From positions 62,001 through 126,000 of the forward strand of contig JAKSZP010013320.1 in NCBI GenBank assembly GCA_022478985.1: DNA of 64,000 nucleotides, in the 5' to 3' direction. This DNA is from Massospora cicadina. Its lineage: Eukaryota > Entomophthoromycota > Entomophthoromycetes > Entomophthorales > Entomophthoraceae. Shown here piece after piece: positions 55,628 to 64,000 of the stretch; the first letter of the stretch is position 1; every line of letters starts with the position of its first letter. The position numbers and the translations under genes were made by a program. Below the pieces are notes generated by a model, which searched no databases, was not told the origin of the DNA, and was given only the letters and a program-made list of their open reading frames with translations.

Positions 55628-56476
55628 TGTAAAAACCGTGGGGTTTTCACTGGTGTACAGGTTCTCTTAACTACTGGTTTTGGAAATAAATACAAATTTA
55701 CTAATTGTATGAAGACAATTAGCCTAGTCAAGTTTGGATAAATGGGTAGCTTTGGCCCTACTATTGCAATATAAAGGTTCAAGTGACTTTGGCCTCACTT
55801 TGGTGTTGACACTTAGACAGGAAATACTTCTTCACAACTTCACTTTGAAGTAAACAATCAACAATTGAAAGCAATAAAGTATTCACAGTACTAAGGTGTT
55901 TAATATTATTAAAGTTAGGGAATATTATAGGGTAAAATAGTGAAGGGCATGTGTTAAGGTATTTGTGGTAACCACAATATTCTTGGCACGCCTAGCCAAT
56001 GAAATGGGATATCCATGATGGTCTCAGCATGACTAGCTGACAAAAAGGGATATCTATGATGGTCTCAGCATGCCTAGCCAACAGAAAATAGATATTGGTT
56101 CAATTTTGGGAATTATCTCAGCTGATATTCACGAGGAATATCATAATTAAATCACCATTCATATCAGTCCACATGTCGGCTACCAAACCCAATGATTTCC
56201 CATGAGTAATTACCCATTTCAAGTCAATTTACTCTTCTCTAAATTGTCAGCAACAATCCCTAACAAAATTGTAACTGTAATTATCATCAGATATGATCCT
56301 ATGAGAATTATGAATAACCATTTAATTGGTGATTATCACCAAAGAGATGTCATAATAAATCAATGTCTCAAAAGATTAATCAATAAGCAAAATTAAATAA
56401 ATGAAACAATTATTTTAAATTAATTGAAATTTAGATAATTTGCAAGCTGGATAATGAGGTCATATAAATTCCCACA
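55628..56476 (-). repeat. Right (5') LTR of element D
   Basis: TGTAAAAACCGTGGGGTT ... AAATTCCCACA, 849 bp; partner of 47357-48243. Confidence 0.93.
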
Positions 56477-56481
56477 CTTGA

Positions 56482-57000
56482 TGTGGCATACATCTCATTC
56501 AATGCTTGAATCTGCAAGCTCCATCTCAGAGTGGAAATCACTACAGCTGAAAGTTTGGTTGCCCTTGAATGCCCACTTATTGGTCTGGTGCAAAAATAAC
56601 TCTTCTGGTTATTGCTTTGTTACCCAATTTATAAATATGCTGCTTGGGTCAAGACTCAGATGATGTCACTTCTCTGATGCACCTCGCCTCAGGGTTTTGA
56701 TTGATCTGAAAATTGATTGGTCATCTTTTAAGTAAAATTTGAATGGAAGTTTTCTCTGCTTCCACTTGGGTAATTTAGCTCAGTCATTTATCATTTTTTG
56801 GTTATTTGTAAATTATTTTGCACTCCCAAAGGTATAGAAGGGTAAATTTTCATGGTATCTGGTGGTGGTATAATCATCTTCATAATAAAGCTTCTTTAAT
56901 TTGTGGGTATCAAATTATTGTATATGATATCACCCTGACTGGCTGATATATTCTTAGGCCTTTGTCATCTAAAAATGGATTTTCTTTTCTTTATCCGCAT
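56482..57000. other. Probable LTR sequence between elements D and G
   Basis: Non-coding DNA right of element D. By position it should continue the E right LTR cut at 47356 and lead into the 3' end of element G. A pyrimidine run (TTTTCTTTTCTTTA near 56980) could be the minus-strand PPT of G. Not confirmed by a second copy. Confidence 0.35.
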
Positions 57001-58520
57001 TTCAAACTTGCATATTTAGATCTTGAGGCGTTGGTATTATGGCAGGGTTCAGTTCAAGGGCGAGGAATTATCGCCAGGATTCTGGGAATTTTTCCATGAT
57101 ACCTGAATTAAGAAGTTCTCCTCTTGACAGCCTTTTCATGGTTAGATCAGTTGTGTCAGAGGTAGAGGTTTCCAAAATGAGTTGTAACTTGAAGAAAACA
57201 CTGGTTCCCAACTATATAGAGCCTTGAATGGAACTTTCTAATAATTTAGTAATGAATTATGCAGTAATCATTAGAGCTCCAGGTAGATACTCATTCCATT
57301 AAGTCATTTCAGTTTGAGTCATTTTGCAGATGAAAAAAAAGGTACCTTTAGAACACTCTATGGCCCCATTAGTGGGTAGAATGAAAGGGGACTGTAAAGC
57401 ATTAGTAAGTCACATTTATAATTTTTAAAGTTTAGTCATACCATGGAATATGAGATTGTTAGATTATCAGCAGGAGGACTTTTGGGATGCCATGCTGGGT
57501 GAAGACTAGTTTAAGTAAAAATGAGGCAGTGGCCTTAGCTGTTGAGGAGAATATTGATATAGCCTCATCCCCTTTTGTTAAATAATTGATGGTTAGGATT
57601 TTATAGTGGTGCCCAAACATGGCGGTAGGTAGAGGCCTAATGTCATTGTTACTAATATAGAAAAAGTAAGGTTGGACCTATTGACTTGGAGTTAGTAAAT
57701 TAGGCTAGAAATTCTTGGTTAGTGCAACTAAAGCAGTGTTTAAGGATGTCAAAAATGTTGTTATATTTGGTGATATATTGGAGATACGCCAAAGGGGTTT
57801 CACAGGGTCAATCCCTCTGAGCAACAGACGGACAATATAGAGTTTATCAGCCCCTAAGATAAACTTAATAAATGCAATATAAACATGAAGCAACTGCTTC
57901 AGCAACAACTCTATTTGCTATGGTATATAATACGGAGCTTTTACTGCTAACTCTCCTCTTTTCTTAGTATTCACTCTCTTTCTTCGAATTAACTGACCCT
58001 CTTCCTTTTTTCGCCTCTTAAACATATATTTGTTGTTTCTGGTCAGTTTTGACCCTGCAGCTTAGCTATTCCTTGTTCACTACTTTAATGGGGTTTCACC
58101 TCAGCATTTAAGCTCTGGCAGAATTCCACTTAATCATCGAGGTCAACTTTCTTGGCACCAAGTCATCTTGGATTGATCAATAATAATTATTTAGACCTAA
58201 CCTTGACTGATAGCCAATGACCCGCCAATAGTTCTTAGGCTTATCGTCCAGTTATATAGATTTCCCAACAAATGAGATCAAAGCATACCTTCCCAATGCC
58301 ATTGTTTTTTAAGTCACTGGTAAGTTTTCCATAGAGTGCCATGCCCACAATGGTATGCGCCTCTATAATAGCTGAGGTTTTAGCTGAGAGGAAGATATAA
58401 TGTATCCAAACCATATTGACTCATTTATAGAGTAACCCTTCCTCAATTCAGGTCTGATACATTATTTGTCTTAGCCGTTCATTAATTCTGGAGTCTCTTA
58501 AAAATACATCTTAAGTCCTC
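57000..58520 (-). pseudogene. Element G integrase, decayed
   Basis: LPTNGAIECSKGTF at about 57376-57338 matches TNGTVERVNGTL of element B with the Glu kept. MLLKQLLHVYIAFIKFILG (57908 leftwards) and surrounding sequence fit the core. The zinc-binding region is not legible. Confidence 0.6.
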
Positions 58521-58526
58521 CCATCT

Positions 58527-58774
58527 TTTAGCACTAGTGATGCCCAACCAAAAAGGGGGAGCCTCCGCACATCTTCAATTGCAAATAAGATAAACAAAGG
58601 GATTGTCATAAAAAAAGAAAATCCCAATATGGCACCTCATCTAAGAGCCATGGAAGGTATATCAGAAGGTGAGGAAGCTTTAGGAAATCTTTGTCTAGCG
58701 CCAGCTTTAGCTGGCAGACCATGGTGAACAACATCGGGGTAGGAGCATCAGCAACATGGGGCATAAGGGGGTTA
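58527..58774 (-). mobile_element. Short non-autonomous element with L-II tail, second copy
   Basis: On the minus strand it reads CTAACCCCCTTATG ... DAPTPML-encoding body ... GGTTGGGCATCACTAGTGCT and AAAAG. It is homologous along its length to 18342-18593. No clear TSD; it may form one block with the neighbouring half-LINE. Confidence 0.55.
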
Positions 58775-58815
58775 GTTGTGGGTTTTTTGTTTATGAGGCC
58801 AGCGGTGTCCATCTT

Positions 58816-60420
58816 CTTTTAGCACTAGGAGGTCCCAACCTACAGTGGGGATACACTGATCAGCTGGTGGTGTCCATCGCCTCCATGCATTGAGCAAGTT
58901 GATGCTCAGCAAAAGTGATGAGTGCAGGCACACAAGTGAATGACTTGATGCGCTGGCAGGTTTGGGGATAGTTGGGGTCAAACAAAGAAGCTTTTGCCAC
59001 ATTGATGCAAGTTCAGCTTGCTCCAAAGGTGAGCTCCTCAATATCATATTTTGCATCTTCTTTATAATCATAAAGAAAATTTGGGATAGAATATCCTCAA
59101 TGAGGAGTTCCATCTCCCCAAGCAGATGCTAGAAGAGTTGCGTGTTGGCAGGAGCATCTGTGGCTTCAACTGTTATTTTACATATATTTTTATAAATAGG
59201 AAAGCCGTTATGAGGGCAAAAATGGCATAAATGAAAATTAGGAGGATCAACAAAGAACACTTCCACCGCAAAATCTGGCTTCCCATGATATGGCCGTTTG
59301 TTTTCATCAATCCTTTAAAGAGCCTTGAATGGATTGGATTCAGCCAGCGTGAGGGCCAGCACCAGGGATTAAAGCTGTGGCGGGAGCTTATTGGCCATGT
59401 GTAGTTGACCGCGGCAGCTCAGCTGAAACTGGTTCAGACATCAACTCAGGATTCAGTATTCTAATAAAATTTTTAAAAAAAATTAATTTTTATTTTTATT
59501 GGCCGCTGCCTGAGAGCAGTGCCAGATTTTCCTGAGGTGAGTGCGGGAGGATTGAGCTCTGTTCAAAAAACTAGGGTGAAGTGGCCGCCTTCCCATCACC
59601 AGAGGGAGGAGCGGCGGAAGCGCTGGAGTGGAAACCATGGGGCACTTGCAATTCAAGTAATTAAGCTCAAAACACAAGGGGAAATTTCATGCCCATTCTC
59701 AATGTGCGCCCATAATGGGTGAACAGGGATGTATCTGATCATGGTGATGGGGGGAGAATTACATGGTGGGAATTGCAATGAAATGGGCAGATTGTTGCAA
59801 AGGCATGAGGCCCTGCTAAATGATCCACCCCAATAGAAACTACGAACTACAACATGGGGTTTGCTCCATAAATGGCCAAACCCTCCATGAGTTTTTGGCG
59901 GAGGCGTTCAGGAGAGAGATGGGAGAGCAACCCGGCGAACTGGACCTCCAAAGTTGCCTCATCCAGGAGATGGGTTTGAATATTGGGAAGGGGTTTTTTA
60001 TAAAATAATGGCAGCTTGGTTGCTGCCACTGAATTGGCTTCAGAGTGTAATCCTAGATCAAAATACCCCTTAAAGAGTTGGAAGTTAATATATAATATCA
60101 GGTTTAAAAACTGCTGAAAGTATCTTGATGATGGCTGCGCTCACATATAAGAAGTGATTCTAATATTTGACCTGAAGGCCAAAATGCAAATTGCTCAATG
60201 AGAGCACCAGATGGCTCTAGAGCACAACCTGGGATCTTTCAAGATGGTGGGCTAAGTCTTGAGGGAGACATAAAGCCCAGTAGTGTTAGGAGGGCTATCA
60301 GAGCTAGCACAGATATGCTTCAGCGGCGGCCAAGATATTCCAGATGGCGTCTTAGAACCACCTCAAACTGAGGAAGCAGGCGTCAATTGCATTGACACTG
60401 GTAAGCTTTGGGACAATCAA
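58816..60420 (-). mobile_element. ORF1-only 'half-LINE' (copy 2)
   Basis: Minus-strand counterpart of 3707-5630. It ends (left side) in GTTGGGACCTCCTAGTGCTA then AAAG, the L-II tail, whereas copy 1 ends in an L-I-type tail. The 5' end is approximate. No endonuclease or RT sequence is present. It separates the integrase and RNase H of element G. Confidence 0.58.
58830..60180 (-). pseudogene. ORF1-like protein of half-LINE copy 2, broken
   Basis: 60029-59847 reads ATLEVQFAGLLSHLSPERLR and QKLMEGLAIYGANPML, then GPHAFATICPFHCNS (about 59800). Copy 1 has TLVVQFTGLSTHLPP..., ITGLLEYSSNPMI and GGPHAYMTICPVSTE in the same places. Upstream (60060-60160) a KPDIIY.LPTL.RGILI segment parallels QPEGFINFRPFKGYFDL. 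A downstream frame (59113-58772) starts MELLIEDILSQIFFMIIKKM and has no recognised motif. Confidence 0.55.
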
Positions 60421-60499
60421 GAAGATATTTTTGTATTTTTAAAAAATTTGAACATGACTTGAATTTCATATTTTGGAGTGAAATAGATCCTTAGTCATC

Positions 60500-61960
60500 C
60501 TATTAGTTCATAAACTCGAATTATTGAATGCATGTAAAGTTAGTGTTGGTAAGTGTGACGCCCCATCATCGTCTTATTGGATAGCCCCAGCTTGATGAAA
60601 ATTAAAAATTGTAGTTTTTCATCTTGAGGCACACCTTGCAAGTCGCCTATCAGGATCTTTTATTTTCTGCAACCATATGAATGATGCCAATTGGTTACAA
60701 TTGTAAAGTGTTCTATTATAGGTAGGAATGGAAATGTTTAATGTCCAACAGCACAGCCAAGCACTCCCATTCTGTAGTGCTATAGTTTCTCTCCGCTTTG
60801 GTTAAAATTTTACTTAAATAAGTGGTAGGATGGCCAACTTGATTAAAGTTTTGTTGGGCTAGTATAGCTCAAACTATGACATTACTGCCATTCGTGAACA
60901 GAAGAAGGGTTTGTAAAATCAGGATTAATATGGGTGCAGTCATTAAGGCATATCTCAGGGGTTTAAAAGCTTATTGTTGAGATGCCTCGCTTTAATGGGA
61001 CCTCTTTATAAAGTAAATGTACCAAGTTCTTGGCTAGCTCAACAAATTGAGTAATAAATTTTGTTGATTGTAAATTACCTTTCCCAAAAAACCTGAACAT
61101 TAAATAGGCTATTTGGCCAATACATCTTCTGAATGGCACCAACCTTGTCAGGTAACAGTGAGATCTCTTTGCACTTAACTTTATGTCCCAAAAATTACCT
61201 TTCTATGGAAAAATTGCATTTGGTGGACTTCAGCTTTGAGGATGCTGACCACATTTGATTAAAGATTTCTTATAAATTCTGTAGATGTTCATTAAAGGTT
61301 AAAGAGAAAAAATTAAAATTATTCAGATAAACTAACACATATGATATATAAGATCTCCAAGTATACCATCCATTTCTCATACAAAGGTCGCAGGGGCATT
61401 GCACAAATCCTCAGGTATATAGATCAACTTAGAGTAATCTTTTTCTTAAGATTAGTGCGCACTTCTCTCTGAGCTCCAAAACAGTTTAATCTGCCAATAT
61501 CCTCTGTAGAGATTTATGTCTGAGATGAACTGAGACCCCACTAACAGCTCGAGATAGTTGTGCAAACTTTATGACTAAGGTTTAAAAGCTGAGCCAATTA
61601 TGTAAGGCAATCTAACTGGAGAAAGTTGCCAATACAAGGCAAAGTTTATCTGTCTTTCTAGGTTATCGCATTCAGCTACCAATTTTCATCATGACACAAT
61701 GGTCCTGTTTTTTTATGGACCAGTAAAATGGAGAAGCCCACAAGCATTAGGAAGGTTTGAGAAGACCAGCCTCTATTAACTGTTTTAACTCCTTGGACAT
61801 TTGTGATTCTTCAATATTGATTTCTGGTAGGTCCAGGCTTAGATGGGCTGAGAATCACCAGTATGCACCTTATGATGGACCCTTTATATCACCTTGAAGC
61901 CATCAAGTTCTTAAAAATATATTAATGTATTTCTTAATATGGGACTCCACTACTTGATGT
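60500..61960 (-). pseudogene. Element G reverse transcriptase and RNase H, decayed
   Basis: VLVYLNNFNFF with YLNN at 61329-61318 (active site altered) and NEHLQNL follow the gypsy pattern. RNase H traces lie at 60600-60830 (ERNYSTTEWECLAVLLD-like, about 60750). Heavy frame breakage. Confidence 0.65.
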
Positions 61961-62990
61961 TATTTGCTAGCATGTAAATCATAGATTATTACTACACTTG
62001 TGTTGTGGTAGGGGGTTCATCATGACTTAAATCAGTCAGATATCCACAACCAGAGATGGAAACAACTTGATCAATTGGTAATGTGCTGACTTAGACTATC
62101 AAACTATAATGAGTCATGGTCATCTGTTGATTAGTGAGATTGGCATCAATATGGTAATAGGGTGACAATATGCAGTGTGGGAATACCTGGGTAATCCAGA
62201 GGTTTATGTATCAATTGAATGGGTTCTACATAAGTCTCCACAATTGTTCTGATGGTATAGTGACTTGGATTCCTGTCTCCACCAATATTTGAGACTTAGA
62301 ATAATGAAAGCCTTGTTTAAGGGGGTATGAGAATTCCCTCAAGAGCATTGCTGGTGGAAGGAGTAAGCTTAACCTTTGGTCTCATTACTCAATACTTACA
62401 GTCGCTCATTGGACTTGGTTGTACCAGCAGGAAACTTCAGGTTTTTTCTAATCCCTCTTTCCTTAGGATGTTCTGAATGAGGTTTGTAATGTGATACCTC
62501 AGTATTGAGAAATACTGGATAAGGGGTAATTTTAGTGTCAAACTTTACTAGGAACTGCGTGCCAAAAAATAAATTGTATTATTATTGTCTAGAACAATTG
62601 CTGATGATGACCCTAAAAATTTAAATAAAAATAGGTACCAATAAGTAAGCGCCAAGAGATCTGGTTCATGAGGGTCCCACTATTCTGTATTCTAAAGTAA
62701 GATTACAATCAGGAGTGACCTTAATGCGCTTCATCAGGCGAAGAAGATGAAATTAATGGGGGAGTCAGTTTTGATGATAGACATGACTTTTACTTTATGC
62801 ATTACTACTTCTACCTGAGTAACATTGGAGCCAAAGTTCAGGATGAAATTGGTAGCATTGGCCATATAAAAATTTTGTTGAGGAAATCAGTGGCTTTACT
62901 CATGGAAAAATAATACAAATGTCATATTTCATTTCCAACAAGAGTATTAGGGATTTCATACCCAATTATAGCAGACACAAAGAAACAATC
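61960..62990 (-). pseudogene. Element G protease region, decayed
   Basis: Around 62540-62600 the minus strand gives NNTIYFLARSS-like sequence, comparable with the NYDMLLGTQFL block of other proteases. No catalytic motif could be read. Confidence 0.4.
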
Positions 62991-63054
62991 AGGAGTGTAA
63001 GAATCCTGAGGAAGTTATTGAGGAGTAGGATTATCAGCCTATGATATGAGCTCT

Positions 63055-63945
63055 CTAGGCTGATGCCTCTTTTTCTACTTCATCTAATTTCTTCTTCCAG
63101 AATTGACTTTTTTGATGATTGTAACCTACAATAGGGACAGGGATCATGGTTGGGTTATATTTTTTGATCTTTTCCAACAGCATGGCTCGATGAGATTGCA
63201 GATCTTTTAATGTTGAGGTGTAAAGTGTTTTGGGTTTTTGAAGTTCCATAATAGCCTCATTAATAATGAGAATTAATTTGAAGTGCTTCTTAATTTCTTG
63301 AGATTGAAGTGCGAGGTTGTGGTTGGAGGAGAAAATGGATACTAATACAACTATATCATCATTAAGGTTAGCCCAGTCACAAGAGGCTAAGGATTGAGAC
63401 TCAAATAAAAGTGGGTGGTAAAGTTGACATAGATTCTTTTTTTCTAGTGGATGTGCATAAATTCTTTCTTTCAATTAGACAGGGTCAAATTCAATGCTGA
63501 ATATCTTAAAGAATGCCACATTATTTGATCCCAGGAGGTGCATTCCTCAAAATAAGCATTGATATCTCCCAGGCGTTACATTCAAGATAGATCTGTATGG
63601 TTTGACTTTCTGCCTAAGTGGTTAATCCATATCATAATTGTACACAAAAAGGAAGTTTTATATAATCTCTTTGCTGAAAACACATTTATCTATAGTTTTA
63701 AAAAAAGAATTGAAAATTTTATATAGGGCATTTATGTGGGGGTAGAAGGTCTCCTAATATCTGAAGGCTTTGTTTAAAAAGAATCAGTAATGCAGTATTA
63801 GCCAATTTGTTGCCAAAGGATATTATGATCATCTTGTAACTTCTAACTTTAAATGGATACAAATAAGTGCTAGCTTTAAAGCTGATAGCCTGGTGTATTT
63901 GTTGATTTTTGACGGTCTGGTTAGCATGTTTCAGTGATGTCATTT
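63055..63945 (-). pseudogene. Element G gag-position ORFs
   Basis: 63474-63055 is an open frame of 139 residues (MKERIYAHPLEKKNLCQLYH...) ending in lysine/glutamate-rich helical sequence (WKKKLDEVEKEASA). 63943-63719 is a 74-residue frame. I recognise no capsid motif or zinc knuckle. Their place to the right of the protease region is what suggests gag; they could also belong to an unrelated repeat. Confidence 0.35.
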
Positions 63946-63967
63946 GTTGCTAAGCTTCTATTTCCTT

Positions 63968-64000
63968 TTTTAGCACTAGTGGTGCCTAACCCAAAAAGGG
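63968..64000 (-). repeat. L-II tail at window edge
   Basis: TTTTTTAGCACTAGTGGTGC then CTAACCCAAAAAGGG is the reverse complement of the L-II tail. It marks the 3' end of another L-II-tailed element that extends beyond the window. Confidence 0.7.

Larger units (their letters stand above)
47357..56476 (-). mobile_element. Gypsy LTR retrotransposon D, complete
   Basis: A 9.1-kb minus-strand element with LTRs 47357-48243 and 55628-56476, PPT, antisense ORF, IN, RNase H, RT, dUTPase-like domain, protease, gag and PBS. Flanks CTTGG (47352-47356) and CTTGA (56477-56481) match at 4 of 5 bases, consistent with a 5-bp TSD. Pol is similar to element A, but the LTR sequence is different. Confidence 0.93.
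57000..64000 (-). mobile_element. Gypsy element G, old and interrupted, right end outside window
   Basis: Minus-strand integrase, RNase H, RT, protease region and gag-like sequence follow in the expected order from left to right. Half-LINE copy 2 and a short element interrupt it between IN and RNase H (about 58527-60420). Stops and indels throughout. Confidence 0.65.

Noticed and set aside
47357..56476. The two similar ~0.87-kb blocks as a simple segmental duplication
   Set aside because: TG...CA ends, adjacent PBS and PPT, pol between them and a near-matching 5-bp flank make them LTRs.
63055..63474. 139-residue minus-strand frame as a host gene
   Set aside because: No domain recognised and its location fits the gag position of decayed element G; no promoter or intron evidence.
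1..64000. Host protein-coding genes or a prokaryotic/viral operon
   Set aside because: All motif-bearing frames belong to retroelements; no stretch showed host-type domains, splice structure or operon layout.

Overview
This window reads as heterochromatin-like repeat DNA from a large, transposon-rich eukaryotic genome. I found no host gene, no rRNA gene, no intact tRNA gene and no prokaryotic operon. Almost every interpretable stretch is reverse-transcriptase-based: LTR retrotransposons of the Ty3/gypsy order (PR–RT–RNase H–IN), LINEs with an apurinic endonuclease, RT and C-terminal zinc motif, ORF1-only LINE derivatives, and tRNA-derived SINEs. No retroelement ORF shows an intron. The taxon cannot be fixed from these sequences; a repeat-laden early-diverging fungus is compatible, but that is a low-confidence inference.

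Layout. 1-3695: 3' part of a LINE (family L-I, + strand). 3707-5630: an ORF1-only 'half-LINE' (+). Both sit in the left LTR of an old minus-strand gypsy element, C (5631-19377). C is further interrupted by two SINEs (7291-7433, 7836-8082), a nearly complete LINE of a second family L-II (8644-14713, 20-bp target-site duplication) and a ~250-bp non-autonomous element (18342-18593). 19954-40598 is minus-strand gypsy element A, with 1.13-kb LTRs. It was split by plus-strand gypsy element B (26465-32296, perfect 5-bp TSD) and by a minus-strand L-I LINE (33272-38540, 12-bp TSD). 40604-46645 holds an old minus-strand gypsy element, E, with two unclassified repeats (F1, F2). Minus-strand gypsy element D (47357-56476) lies in the presumed 5' LTR of E. 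The last 7.5 kb is another decayed minus-strand gypsy element, G, interrupted by a second half-LINE.

How the parts relate. All five gypsy elements whose 5' end is visible (A-E) carry the same primer-binding site, so they appear to use one tRNA primer despite unrelated LTRs. A, B, D and E have a dUTPase-like domain between protease and RT. A and D carry, between integrase and 3' LTR, a divergent but recognisably homologous protein-coding region on the opposite strand to pol. One SINE copies the 3' tail of the L-I/half-LINE group, suggesting that it borrows LINE machinery. Nesting gives a relative history: C, E and G are the oldest hosts; A and D came later; B and the internal L-I LINE invaded A afterwards.

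Most reading frames are broken by stops and frameshifts, so coding entries are given as pseudogenes unless stated. Boundaries marked by TSD or LTR ends are precise to a few bases; domain boundaries inside decayed elements are approximate.
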